Shown here piece after piece: positions 24,790 to 37,119 of a stretch of DNA of 64,000 bases. Under the pieces are notes generated by a model, which did not search any database, had not been told where the DNA came from, and was given only the letters and a program-made list of their open reading frames with translations. A program made the translations under genes and the position numbers. Origin of the DNA: Fusarium oxysporum f. sp. lycopersici 4287 (taxonomy: Eukaryota; Ascomycota; Sordariomycetes; Hypocreales; Nectriaceae); contig NC_030995.1 of the NCBI RefSeq assembly GCF_000149955.1, positions 2,588,948-2,652,947 of the forward strand, read 5' to 3'. The first letter of the stretch is position 1; each line of letters starts with the position of its first letter.

Positions 24790-26488
24790 TTTGTTTGCAG
24801 TTTATGATATGTAGTTGCTTGATGGAAGTGATCTGCAAGCTGGAGGTATTTGACACTTATTAAGTTGAAAGCTATTTAAACTCCGCAAACAGGCCCACCT
24901 CAGGAAATGGTTGTGTCGGAGTTAAGGCAGAGGAAACCCGACTCCGTCCTCCCACGTCGAATTAATTACACTATATGCGCAAGGAAGGCAGTTTGAATTG
25001 CCCCAATGGTACATATCAAGCTTCATGCTTGGATGTTATCATTTGCAGCAAAAGAACACATGTTTCGAATTAAGAGTTAAGTCCGCCAAAATCCGGAATA
25101 GGACTTGGACTATGAATCAGCAAAGACTCTCAGTGTTCTGCGTGCAAGCATTGACCATATTTGCTAGAATGAACAGAAGAAGTGTTGAGTGTTTCGGTCA
25201 ATTGCAACTCAAAATATATCATGATGTTACGCCCCAAGATGTATAATGAATTATAAGCCATAGGGTAGGATTTGGTTCCTGTGAGATTGGGCCCGCAAAC
25301 AGGCCACGTGATTGTCAATCATGAGGACAAACACCAAGATCAGGGCAAACAGGCCAGTTAGGCAGGATAGGCAGCGGCTTGGGTGAATTACCGCAATCCG
25401 CATTTTAAATCCAACCCGGATTCCATATACCTACTCAACTTATCTGTCCATGACCTTAAACTCTGACCCTATTGACCGTACCTCTGTGTGACTGACCGAC
25501 CCGCTCTAGCTCACAGTTCCGTTTCTTGAACTGCGAAGGGAATAGTTCCACCGTTTTGCGGGTATGTACAGTCAGAAACGGTGAGCAGCCAAAGAGCGGG
25601 GAGCCAAGAGTGCGGAATTGACAAACTGATAGCACTGATAACAATGACCCACCCCCGCATTCACCTCGATCTTCTCCGCCTTATTCCCAAGCTTATCAAA
25701 CTTTGAGCCACCAAACTCGGGACTGGCTGAAATTGCCATAAAGTTATTGACACATCATTCATTATATGCAGAGCTTGCATACCCATTTCCACAAAGGGCA
25801 AAGATAAACCTTGAATTGAACAACAAAGAATCCATGACACTCAATCATCTCACACGGATTCCCAAACCGAAGCGAGGGTTGCACATCTCTCGGGTTCTAG
25901 ACTCGACGCGGCTGAAGCTTCTCGGGTTCTGAAGCCGAGGGGGTCTCAGTACCGAGAGGAATATGCGGGGTGACACTGACACCCACCAATTGACTTTGCG
26001 TATTCTCTTTATCTGTCCCGAAGCGGTCCAGAAGCCGATCAGGTGCCTGAGTCTAAACCCAATGGAGCCGAGAAGCGATATCGTTTGCTGCTGCGTTACT
26101 GGTGATGTCTGTTTGACGGAAGATACGGCTTCGGTCTGCGATACCGCTACTCGGCGAGCTGGCCAATCATCGAGCGACAATTAACACCACTATCTTTCCA
26201 TATCTCTGACTGAAGGGGTCGGGTGATCAACGTCACAAGACCTGCTCAAGCGTGCACTATCAGAACTCCCGAAGACCAGCCTCACTATGACCAAATTGCG
26301 CATCCGATACGCTGTCATCGTGAGGGGTTCGACCCGGGACATCGGGGTCGTTATCTTCTAGCCCGGGTTCCATCAGGCACACAATTGTCTATAAGAAAGT
26401 GCTATGCCTGTCTTGTCAAGCTACTCTCCCAAGCAAGATAAACACCACCAATCTCACCAAACCTTATCTCCACAAAGCCCACCACACA
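24790..26488. promoter_or_regulatory. Divergent promoter region between NmrA-like and Rieske genes
   Basis: 1.7 kb without a supported gene. It carries three direct copies of GCAAACAGGCC (24885-24895, 25295-25305, 25345-25355) and two copies of CTCGGGTTCT near 25889 and 25921. No ORF here has a recognisable domain. Confidence 0.5.
24885..25355 (+). repeat. Three copies of an 11-bp motif, GCAAACAGGCC
   Basis: Perfect direct copies at 24885-24895, 25295-25305 and 25345-25355, all in the intergenic region between two divergent genes. The placement suggests a regulator-binding site; this is inference. Confidence 0.7.
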
Positions 26489-27784
26489 ATGTCAACAATG
26501 AATAAGCTCAAGGTGAACGTCGAGAGTGACAACTTCACCGAAACAAGCCACAGAAGTCCCGTCCGTGCTCTCCCTTCAACATGGTACAACTCTCCCGAGA
26601 TGTATGAGCTTGAGAAGCGTGCCATCTTCTCCAAGAAGTGGCTGCTTACTACCCATCAGAACCGGCTTCCCAAGGCTGGTGATTGGATGAAGTTCAACAC
26701 TACCGGCTACGAGTTCGTCGTTGCCCGCGATCGAAAGGGAAACCTCAATGCCTTCCATAACATCTGCCGTCATCGCGCTTTTCCTGTCGTTCAAGGTGGA
26801 CAGCAAGGCAACTCATCTATCTTTGCATGCAAGTACCATGGTTGGTCTTATGGATTGAGTGGCAACCTCGCCAAGGCACCCAACTACGACCAGCTCGAGA
26901 ACTTCGACAAGAGCAAGAACGGCCTTTTCAAGATCCATCTCAAGGTCGATGCGTATGGCTTTGTCTGGGTCAACCTCGACAGCTCTGAGAACCCGGAACC
27001 TTGGACTCGCTACTTCGAGGGTATTGATCAGCAAGAACGTCTTGAGAAGGTCAACTGGGATGACTACACTCTCGACAAGGAATACAGCATGGAGGGCGAG
27101 TATAACTGGAAGATTCTGGCCGACAACTTTAACGAATGCTATCACTGCCCCACGACCCATCCCGATCTTCCTACCCTGGCAGACCTTGGAAAGACAAAGT
27201 GCGACACGGGCCTGGGATGGATTAAACATTCGAGCATTCAGACTGAGGAGCAGAAGAAGAGCGGAATGCAACTCGCAAGCACGTACTTCTACCCCAGTGC
27301 CTCAGTGGTCGTCCTGTAAGTACCTACTATCTTCCGAACTTGGGTTCCTCTAACACTATACAGGCCTCACTTTATGATGATCCAGCGTTTCATGCCGCTT
27401 GGCCCAACCACCTCATCAATGCACTATCAAATTTTCCGCAACAAGAACTCCTCCGAAGAGGACTTCCATAACATCGCCGATCTCTACGCACGCGTTGTCT
27501 CGGAAGATAAAGACTTGTGTATTGGCGCTCAGAAGAATCTCAACGCAGGAATCTTTGTTAGTGGAGAGCTGCATCCACGACTGGAACATGGTCCACTATC
27601 ATTCCAGGAATCTCATCGACAGGCGATTCATGAGCATGCCAAGCTTGAGAGGGAAGCAGGCAAGCAGATCTGGCCGGCGAGACAGCAGTTGCCATCTGAT
27701 CATGCTTCCGAAGCAAACAAGGAGGACGAGGCGCTTTGTTCGAGCTTGTCTTGCGGGGGTATCCAAGAGGTTTTGGCTTGGTGA
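26489..27784 (+). CDS. Rieske non-haem iron oxygenase, alpha subunit (choline/carnitine monooxygenase-like)
   Basis: Two exons, 26489-27315 and 27364-27784 (48-nt intron), 415 aa. The Rieske [2Fe-2S] site is Cys93-x-His95 and Cys114-x2-His117 (NICRHRAFP ... FACKYHGWSYG). The mononuclear iron site is DNFNECYHCPTTH: His219 and His224 with the acidic bridge residue nearby (Glu216). Overall order and length fit the subgroup with choline, glycine-betaine, stachydrine and carnitine monooxygenases, which N-demethylate or hydroxylate quaternary amines, but substrate cannot be fixed from sequence. No dedicated reductase is adjacent, so it must use a reductase encoded elsewhere. The start follows an AC-rich leader (ACACAATGTC). 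Confidence 0.92.
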
Positions 27785-28261
27785 TGCAAAAGTTAGTTGG
27801 AATGAAAAAACGAAAGTGGCATAGGAATAGATTAGATGTTTCATTAGTTGTATGATGTTTCATGTCAGATAGTTAATAAGAATGCTAATAACTTTAAAGA
27901 TCTGTATAATTGTGCCTGACATGCATAGCCTACAGAGTAATGGAGGAATGTTCGTCTCTGGATTATGATCGGGGAGTTGACACCTAGGGAAAATATTCAT
28001 ACGTAATGGCTGTAATTGAAAGTTGTTGTCGCCAAGCTGAAGAAAGTAACAGTATAGTCTGCAAGGAGGCTTGCTAGCAGCTTTGAACATAACACCTTTC
28101 CAGAGGTCGCAAGGTCAAGCATTGCCAGTTTTCATAAGATCATCATGTAAATTGATTTCTTAGTGAACTTGAGTCTTTGATGGAAACTCTTGTTCCTGCT
28201 TCTAAGTTTGCGCAAACAACCCGTGTTGACGAAGTTCTTCGACATCGTTTTCGTAAACTAT
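27785..28261. other. Convergent intergenic region
   Basis: 477 nt between converging genes; AT-rich, nothing supported. Confidence 0.5.
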
Positions 28262-29763
28262 TCAAACTCTTGTTTGAAAAGACGTCCACGAGTCCACTAG
28301 CAAAGACCTAGTTATAGAGATTCCAAAGGCAGCAATGCACAGAACTCCGACATACAGACCTGCAAGTGCCTGGCCTCCTAATGTCTGTAACATCTGACCG
28401 CCAATAGGTACAGTAATAAGCAACGCAAAACTTACCGTGAAATTAAGGGTTCCAAGGTACTGCCCATAGTCCTTGTGCCCACATGTTTCCCCCAGGCAAG
28501 CTGGGATGAGGGCTGAGAAGAAACCGGAACCCAACCCCCACAGCGTAGCAAAAGCATACAGCGCGCTCACTTGTGTACCACCGAAAGGCACAAGGGTAGC
28601 CCCCACACAAATTGCTGTCAACACGATGGCGAGAAACAGGGTGTTACAATGACCGTATTTATCTCCCAAAAGGCCCGACACAATACGGCCGACGCAACCA
28701 CTTCCATTAATAATGGCAATAAGGTTGTAGCCCGTCTCAACAGAGTTGCCTGCCTGCAGAGAAAGAGTAGGCAAACTGCCGGAAGTGCCAAATATGACGA
28801 ACTCGAGTAAGAAGAATGTTGCTGCGACGGCGGCGAATGTTTGCGACCGGAAGGCATTGAAATTGATGGCAGCGCTGGCGCCAGACTTTCTAGCAGGGTC
28901 ACAGGGAGTAACAGAAGCGTCTGAAACATTGGACGGCTGCCTTGTGATGTTTGTCTGGAGGTTGCGAATATGCAGGTTGTACATCTTCATGTACGGTATG
29001 TAGCACGCACAACCCGGAATCATTATACCAATCATGAGTATACCAAGAAACCTTATTGTCCATGTGTAGCCCCAGCTTGGAAATAGTTCTCTCAGCATGA
29101 ATGGTATTATGACGCCCCCGAGTGCGGAACCGTTGAGAGCCAATCCTATGGCCAGGCCCCGAAGTCGGGTAAAGAGTTTTCCAACGATGGATAGCGCAAT
29201 TGTCGAAGCAAGAGCACCACCGATACCGCCAAGGATACCCAAACACAAGATAAAATGCCAGTACTCAGTACATTCCGCGAGCAAGAAGAACATGGGAATC
29301 GTCAGAGCAGTGGCTATGGGGCCTACGACCATGGGGCTGAAGCGGTCTATGATAGGCCCAGCTTGTATTCCTAAGAATAATGTGAGTGCTGTGTAAAGAC
29401 CTGAAATCCACCCGAGATCACGAGTTGCGTATTCAGATAGCTGGTTCTCTTGTAAATAAGCTTGGAACGTGCCAATTGCCTGGGGAAAGCCTGTGGCTAA
29501 TGCGTTAGTCTCGCTTCCATAATGAGATCTGGAGATGAGATTCAAGGGTGAGATGATCACGCACCATAGGATGGAATCAATAACAAAAACGACCCAAAGA
29601 CGCAAATCCATGACGACAGATGGGATTCTGTATCATAAGGAACTTCGTCAACCGTTGTAAGCATGTGGCGGGTGTTTGATTGATCGATCAAAGCTGCAAG
29701 ACCAGGTGGTGACGTTATTGGATCATCTGGAGAGTTTGATGCTACTATAGATAAGCTTTGCAT
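28262..29763 (-). CDS. MFS transporter, monocarboxylate (MCT/SLC16-like) family
   Basis: Exons 29763-29565 and 29490-28262 with a 74-nt intron give 475 aa. Exon 1 encodes a hydrophilic N terminus (about 50 residues) and the first helix (SSWICVFGSFLLLIPSYG). The splice yields SYGFPQAIGTFQAYLQEN, the signature segment of fungal MCT-like carriers. About twelve hydrophobic helices follow, with a central polar loop near residue 250. Conserved features include LGILGGIGGALASTIALSIVGKLF and GLGSGFFSALIPACLGE. The family moves monocarboxylates or similar organic acids with protons across the plasma membrane. It sits beside the Rieske oxygenase and is divergent from a Zn2Cys6 gene, which fits a small uptake-and-degradation module. 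Confidence 0.88.
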
Positions 29764-30309
29764 TGTATGTCTGGTTTGTGGAACTGGCTCCTTGGTTCGG
29801 TGGCCAAGTAGATCCTGAAATAATAATTAAGGATACACTGTGATAAGGTGAAGAGTTTAAAAGAGGCTTTAGGATATATAGAGTGCGGTTACAAATCTTG
29901 GACAACACAGACAAACGAAGGACAAGGACAGATAGAAAACGATGCTTAAGTACTTAGAGAGCTCAAGGAACCTATAGCTGATTTCAGAACTCGCTTCTAT
30001 GGACTGTAGATTATTACATGCAGCATTGTATGGATCATCTATATTTGGTATTAAATTCCGAACCCGTCCGTGATATGGAGGAAGCTGACTGGCTATAGGC
30101 ACTTTAAAATCTTTTTTGTGGTCCGGAACCACCTACTGAGAAAAGAAAACCGACCCACAAACCAATTGCGGCACCTCCGCCGATTGGACTAGTTCAGAGC
30201 CAGGGCAAAACATCTCATAGCAACATCGCTCGCTCTCTGAATGTTGACGCAGGAAACACTGAAACCACGCGAATTGAAAGAAAACCGTGTTGGTTTGTTC
30301 TCTGCCAGC
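29764..30309. other. Divergent promoter region
   Basis: 546 nt between the carrier and the Zn2Cys6 regulator; presumed shared promoter. No further feature. Confidence 0.45.
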
Positions 30310-32698
30310 ATGCCTAAAGCTTACGGGAATAGCCACAAACGGCAAACAAGACCGGACACTGGGCCGAGACGAGTGCGGGGACCATATGCTCTGGGAGGAT
30401 GCCTTACCTGTCGACGGCGCCATGTCAAATGCGATCAGGTCAAACCGGTCTGCCTCACATGTCAGGCTTGCGGAGAAACATGTGACGGATTCTCAGACGA
30501 CTTGTGTTGGATCGGAGCATCATCGTCTAACAAGCGTGAATCGCCTGCCGACCCCAGTCAAGGCTCAAGGCGGCATCTCTACACTGGTGAGATACAAAGG
30601 CTCGGCTACGTCGAGAATACAGAGACGACGATGCTTATTTTGAATTAGAGCAGTCTCGGGCCTTGATGGCCGCGGCTATATCCGCCAGTGTCCCATACAG
30701 CTCCGTCGGCACAGTTCTAGTAGATATCGATGATCACTCCAGAAATCCGCATTCTTTTAAGACACCAGAAATTACTATAGGACCTTTTGGTGTGTTTGAT
30801 GCAAACCCTGACCGAGAATTGGCTACAGCAGCAACATTCAATGTTGAATCTAATGCCGATGCTGACGCAACAGTCAGCAACACAGATCCAGCAACAGATA
30901 TTTGGTAACCCTCCAAGTTTCCTTTTCACACAGATGATCTGATATTCTGGGCTGACAATAGAATTAGTGATTGGGACGGATACATTGTATGGGACGATCT
31001 TTTCACGCTCGATATCGAGAACACCCCTTGGATGCCGTCAGCCACTGGATATACGGATCGGGGATTACTCGAAAGTGCTCCCGACTTCCAAACGCCGACT
31101 GACCTCGGATATTCCAGAACGGCACGCATCTCCCACACTGAATCATACATGTCAATGAATACTCTTCCCTTAATGCCCTCTTTCAAAGATGAACTCGGGG
31201 CTGTAGATTGGCATTCTACTGACATCACCTTTCTTCTAAGAAATTTCAACTCTGTAGTCATGCCGCGGATGGCCTCAGTTCCTCTGGCTAAGAAGTTTGC
31301 GTGGGGGCCGATGCATCACGAACTGGCAGTACAGACTCTGGCTGAGGTCACATTTCTCAAGAAACCAGAGGTAAATGAAGCCAAGCTCGCGAATTTGTGC
31401 GCAATCGTTGCTATTTCATCCCATCACTTATATTTGACCAGAGAGGAGTCTTTCCAATCAGCAGAATACTGGTTGCAACTCAGTGCGAAAACAATCCGCC
31501 ACGCTAATATACATCTGAGTCGGTCGCTCGAATCAGAAACACGAGGCCCAAAAACAGCAAAGTATAAAGAGCAACTAATGGCTGTACAGGCACTCATGGC
31601 TCACTCTGTATGTAATTGCTGTCCAAACTATTGGAAACCTCAGTGCTAATGGAAAAGTTCAGTGGGTGACTTCTAATCAGGCTGAGGCACGGCGTTTCCA
31701 GCTCGAGGCCGAACGACTTGTGCGGTTTCGTGGGCTTTCGAAGGCCGTGAATACGCCTGCTGCATCATGCTTATACATGGAATAGAATCGTCGGCGAGAG
31801 TACTTATGTGCTTCACAACTATGGAACTTTTCAGCATGCCATCAGCGCTAGTGTTGGGGAGCCGGCAATATCTGACGGGGCAGAGGCCAATATCATGGCA
31901 AACGAGACTTCCAGCCGTAATACACAAGAGAACACGCGGTTAGACGACTTTCTCCGAATCGGACACCGTTTTGAAGAAGTTGGCAGCCACCTTGAAGGAC
32001 ACAAAGATGCCCAAGCCGGGACCGAAGATATTCATCTAGAAGACCCACGTACTAGTGTTGAGGATGGCTTTCATGTCATTTACGGCATACCTGAGCAATG
32101 GCTTAGTCTGCTATCACGCACTACACGGCTAGCAAACTGGTTGGATGCTACCGAGATTCCCCAGAGGCTAAGCAACAATCGGCTTGTGGAGATATTGGAG
32201 CGCCGGGCTCAAAGTCTCGAAGACGCTATCTGCTCTTTTGTTGAGAGTCGCAATCTATCTGCAAGCATCGACGCCAATGACCCGCCAAACGTGTGCATGT
32301 TCAGATGCCTTACAGCGGCTCTGCTCATCTTTTTCTACCGGCGCATCCGCAACGTTCATCCTCTCGTGCTTCAAGTCTATGTCGACCAGATAATCCGGGG
32401 ATTGGAAATATTTGACGATTCGCTAGCACGGCATGGACAGGCTGGACCTGGCTCTGCATGGGCAGCCTTCATCGCTGGATGCGAGGCAATGGGAGAGTCG
32501 AGACGGGAGAAGTTACGGCAGTGGATGGATCGAGCCTTCGACAGTTGTAGGTTTCAGTTGTATCAACGGGCAAAGGAACTCATGACGCGCGTTTGGGAAC
32601 GGAGAAGTATGGCTCAAGAGTATCAGCAAAGGGTACCACGTCGACCTAGCTGGATGGAAGTGTCAAGAGAAACTAATACATGGATTATACTAAACTAG
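30310..32698 (+). pseudogene. Zn(II)2Cys6 regulator (Arg81-like layout) with two frameshifts
   Basis: The start at 30310 gives a full zinc cluster (Cys31, 34, 41, 48, 51, 58 in GGCLTCRRRHVKCD...). The frame reads to RRHLYTGE and then ends; the sensible continuation (DTKARLRREYRDDDAYFE) is one base out of frame at about 30590. It runs through a 63-nt intron (30905-30967) and a 55-nt intron (from 31610) into WVTSNQAEARRFQLEAERLVRF. A second shift near 31757 is needed to reach LLHHAYTWNRIVGESTYVL, a well-conserved block of this family. The remainder to 32698 is open and ends in SWMEVSRETNTW. No stop lies inside the domain blocks themselves, so this is either a young pseudogene or sequence error. 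Confidence 0.78.
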
Positions 32699-33061
32699 AA
32701 CTTACATCCTATAATGAAAAAAAAACTTATTCTTCTTATAAAAGTTACTTTCTAATTGTTCTTAAAAGGCTCTTCTATCTATGAAAGCTGTTGTGAAGCA
32801 CTAGAGGCTTGCAATTTAGAGCGCCACTAACTAAAGATTTCCAGCGCAACGTAACCTTGTGGATAGTCTCCAATTACAGATGCTGCTATTCTGATCCAAT
32901 ATGTCAAAGGACTGAGGGATCTTGCGCTGCACGGTACACTAAAACAAGCTGGGGTTAGCGTTAAGAAAACGTGATATTAAATCCAGCTAATAATAAATAA
33001 CCAATTTTGCTGCAATGCTAGTTACCCCCTCTTACTCCAAAACCACATCCGCAATTACGCC
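32699..33061. other. Intergenic region
   Basis: 363 nt, AT-rich, between two plus-strand regulator genes. Nothing supported. Confidence 0.45.
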
Positions 33062-34949
33062 ATGCCGCCCGAGGATTCTTCTGCAACCAAGCCAAAGCCA
33101 AAGCGATCGAGAGCAGGTAAATACAATCCAAGGAAATCCTCCATCCTAGACTGATGGTTCTACCAGGCTGTTACACGTGTAAAATACGCAAAGTGCGGTG
33201 CGGATCTCCCCGTGATGGTGGCCACGCGACGTTGTCAGCGTGTGCAAATTGTGAGAGACTTGGGTTGCCATGTCAATGGAACAAGCCCGCCGAAGGAGAG
33301 AATTATACCCCGCCGCCGAAACGTCGAAGAACCGTCGGAAACCGCCGCAGAGGCCAAGATGGCGACGCGTCGCCATCGCCTCTCCCACAACAGATCCTCC
33401 AGGGAGGTTCCAACGAGCCTGCTGAATCAATTAAATCAGCCGATGCAGCTGAGTTCGGACCACAGGCTTTCACGGATCTTACAGATCTCCAATTAGATCT
33501 GCCTGAGGAGTTTGACTTCGATGCCGGCCTAGGCGTAGAGCCGAATTTATTTTGGTCGGGGGAAGGGGTAGACTTTATCCCTCTCCCTCTCATAGAATCA
33601 ACCCCTATGTTGTTCCAAACAACTGCGGATAACTATTTACAAGTGGAGATGCCCCCAGTGGCTCAACTTCCTTGTTTTAGCCCGGACACCGACCAGGATC
33701 CACTAGGTCAAGACACTGACATATCCGCGTTTTCTATTACAGGCAACGTCGATACTCGGCGATTGATACAGCATTATCTTGAAGTCATGAATGGCTATTC
33801 AAAGGTAACTGATCATGGCACTAACAATAACAACCTCTTCATCGCAGCATTCTCGAAGTCGCTGTTCTTTATGCCGCTCTACTACGCAATCTTATCATTC
33901 TCTGCATCTCATCTGTCATTACAGGATCCATCACTTGCTGATACAGCCTGTCGTCTCGAAAATCTCGCTGAGGAGCATTTCAATCGTGCCTTCCAAGATT
34001 ATACAGCAAAAGTAGAAGGTCTCCTATCTGCGCTCTTTGTTCGCGTCAAGAGAGTGCACGTTATGGGAGAGAGCGTCAGTTCCTTCTTGAGGCTCATATC
34101 CATCGCCACCGAGATCATCTTTAGCAACCAAGGACGAGAAGCGTTGGAGACTCCCTCGGAATTATCGGGACGGATTGTTCTCCGCCTTGCTACTCTTGAT
34201 GCTAGGGCTTCGTGTTATAGATTAGGCGGCGGGCTTCTGGTCAGACGATTACGCGAGATTCCTTCGCTCTCCTTCATTTTCAAGTTTGAGGATAATGAAT
34301 CATCGTCAACGAGTGCATTTGTTCATCTGTTGCGTGCTGACATTCTTCGCATGCGAGTTGGGCAGCTCGACCTGAGGGTTCACGAACATAAGGGCTCAGT
34401 CGAACTTGACGAGGTAGAAATGCTACAAGCAGATATAAAGACTCTCATTCATCGGTGGGAGCAGCACCTATCAAAGTATACCAAAGAAGGGGCTACAGTC
34501 TCGGCTTTGCCTGCTGGTGTGTACGGCTGTTATACCGTGTTGGGTGCTCTCCACTCAGCTTTACTGTACCTTCACAGTGTTTATGTAAGTAATGGCTCTT
34601 GCCCCAATACATAATGGAAGCTAATTTCTCATAGCCCTTAGACTCCATTGATACTCACTGCTCCGTGGCCGAAATTCTGAACCACCAGCTTTTGATCCAT
34701 CGAGATCCATCGCGTGCTGCTTCGCCATCTTCAATACTACCCTCGTCGCTTTTTCTAGCCGCTATATTTACAAAAGACCCAATACATCGCGATTGGGCCA
34801 TTAAAATCCTTCAAGATGGTGAAACATGGGGTTTATATGTTAAGAAAACGAATGAACTTGTTGAGGCGGTGTGTAGGATGCGTGAACGAGATAATTGTGT
34901 AGATATAGGGCTTGCAATGGAGAACAATACTGGGCGTTTTGTTATATAG
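33062..34949 (+). CDS. Zn(II)2Cys6 transcription factor with extended zinc-cluster loop
   Basis: Exons 33062-33116, 33167-34584 and 34635-34949 (50-nt introns) give 595 aa. The cluster is split by the first intron and reads GCYTCKIRKVRC then ACANCERLGLPC; ligands Cys20, 23, 30, 44, 47 and 54. The loop between ligands three and four is 13 residues (GSPRDGGHATLSA), longer than the usual 5-9. A basic KRRRTVGNRRR stretch after the cluster is a likely nuclear signal. The middle region is acidic (LDLPEEFDFDAGLG), as in activation segments. From about residue 200 it carries the helical fungal regulatory region. It begins the 33-48 kb group, converges on the MFS gene and may control it. Confidence 0.88.
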
Positions 34950-35075
34950 AAAGGAATATTTGGAATGCTCTTCGTGGTTTGAGTGCCCAGTATCTGGTCA
35001 AAATAGAGTAGTCTGGCTATGTATAATACCACCCATCTTTGCTGAGAGTTTCAACCAGACTTCAACAGACCGATA

Positions 35076-37119
35076 TTACATCGTGTATCGAAAAGTACGC
35101 CACTTCTCAAAGTCTGTCTCATCGGTGAACTCTGGCCTAGTGTTGGCTACGGACTCATCGCAAAGCTTATCGCGGCGCGCATTCTCATATTTATACCAAA
35201 TAAGCTGTAGGATAGGTAGTACCACCATGAGCGCATAGCATCCCACTAGACAAACACATTAGTCAAGAGGTCTGATGTAGTAGTATTCGCGAAACTTACT
35301 CAGCATCTTAAAGGCTAGGTCGTAGGTAGGTGCTTCTCTTTCTAGGAAGAATTCTATGAAGATGTTTAGCTAATGAAGTGCGACTCGCGAGGCTGGCTAC
35401 GCACGAGGACCTGCGATAAGGCCGGCTGCCCACCCGGCGAAGATGATACCAGATGCTGTTGACTTCTTGGTATTGCCGGCGTAATTGGAAGCCATAAGGC
35501 CTGCACTGAGAGTGAAAGACATGGAATGACTAGCCACGGGTTAGTATATGCCACCAAACGGTTCATATCGAGCACTGACGTGTATGTTAAGAAGTACCCG
35601 GCTAATCGGCCTGCTGTATTTGTTGTCGGTAGTGTGTGCAGAAGGGAAGCCCCAATCAATGGTGGAATGGAAACTAGGATCGACAGATATAATCGGATGT
35701 TGTTGTGTTTGGACGCGATATACGAGAATACAAGAAACGTCAACAGCTGAATGACTGCAGCAGGGCAAGTGGAAATGAGAGTGGTTTGGATAGCTGTAAA
35801 TCCAAAACCCTTCACAATCTGACTTGAAAACTACCCTGATGTCAGTATTCACCAATCAAATGCAGCCCGAGCTACTCTTACCTGGCTAGCAAAGGTTGAT
35901 GGCATCGTATTACCCCTAAAGGGAATGATTAACAGGCAGTTCCCATACCAATTTAAGCTGTAAGATCTCTTACATGGCAGTAACAAAGAAGAAGACTGTT
36001 TGTGGATCTCGTAGGGCTTCCCAGAACTGATGCCACTTCCACTCACTATCCTTTGTAACAGTCTGATTCTCTCGAACTCTCTCGATTGCGATCGTTTTCT
36101 GGCGCTCGTCGAGCCATCGGGCGTTGCTCTGGTTGTCTGGCATGAGATACATGAGGACGAAAGAGAAGGCAAGGCTGAGTGATCCGAAGAAGAGAAAAAA
36201 GATCTTCCATGTCGCGATCGAACTGTGGACTGTACATAAAGGCATCAGTACTTGTCAAAGTAAAGAGAATGATTTATTAATATACTTAGGCCTAAGGCAT
36301 AGCTCAATATACCCCCGAAGAAGTTGCCAATCTAGAAAAATTAAGATTAGATCTAGCGTAATGCTGGTAGGGTGTAAGTACTTACTGGAGTACCACTAAG
36401 CCAAAACGCTGTTCTGAAAGCTTGTTCGGGGCGCGTCCACCAGTTACTGGTAATGATAACGAAAACAGGTCCAATAATACTCTCGCATAGGCCAAGGAAA
36501 AACCGAATAGTTGCAATACCAGCGAAGTTTGTGCATTTGACTAGACAGTAACCAATGTAAGTCGGTGCAGGTAAATAGTTCAAATCAACATACCAGTTAG
36601 GAGAACAATGATAGACCAGGCGCAAACAGCGCCCGCGATGAACTTTCCTGCATGTCCGGGCCATCTTTGTACCAGCTTCGCCCAAACCATTGAGCCAATC
36701 ATGTAGCCAATATAAAAAATACTGGGAGCATTAGCAACTAATATCATACTACATCTGTGGTGCTCTACCTTCCGAGCCAGCTGTAGTCAGAGCCCTCCAG
36801 ACCCAATGCTTCCTTGATGCCAAAGATCGAAGCGTAGTTCAAAAGGGTCTTGTCGAGGAACTTGGAACAAAAATCAGCGACTTGGGGACAGAAGTCGACG
36901 GAAAGAACCAACCGAAAAGATATAGCAGGCACATAGCATAGGTAGGAGGATAAAGTCAATCTTCCGCTTGACTGCTTTACCCTCCTTTGCGGTGAATACA
37001 AAGACTGCAGTCGTTTCATGTTCTTCGGCCATTTCGTAATGATGTTTGTTTGAGGAATCGTTCGAGTTTGCTGGAGTAATGATGTTTCCCTCGGTGGGGG
37101 AAGAGCGCGACTCAGTCAT
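35076..37119 (-). CDS. MFS transporter, anion:cation symporter (Dal5/TNA1-type), 11 exons
   Basis: I assembled 11 exons: 37119-36913, 36860-36769, 36721-36594, 36540-36386, 36331-36286, 36229-35974, 35915-35882, 35818-35580, 35529-35405, 35353-35300, 35245-35076. Total is 1506 nt (501 aa), and all ten introns (47-63 nt) keep the frame. Diagnostic blocks: RKIDFILLPMLCACY, FLDKTLLNYASIFGI, IATIRFFLGLCESIIGPVF with NWWTRPEQAFR, and ASNYAGNTKKSTASGIIFAGWAAG. These define the fungal allantoate/nicotinate/pantothenate permease family, which imports carboxylates. It is divergent from the alpha/beta hydrolase (433 bp apart), suggesting co-expression and a role in importing the acid handled by the neighbouring CoA ligase. 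Substrate is inferred only. Confidence 0.9.

Noticed and set aside
26310..26350. B-box-like GGGTTCGACCC
   Set aside because: No matching A box at the right distance; sits in promoter DNA of the Rieske gene.
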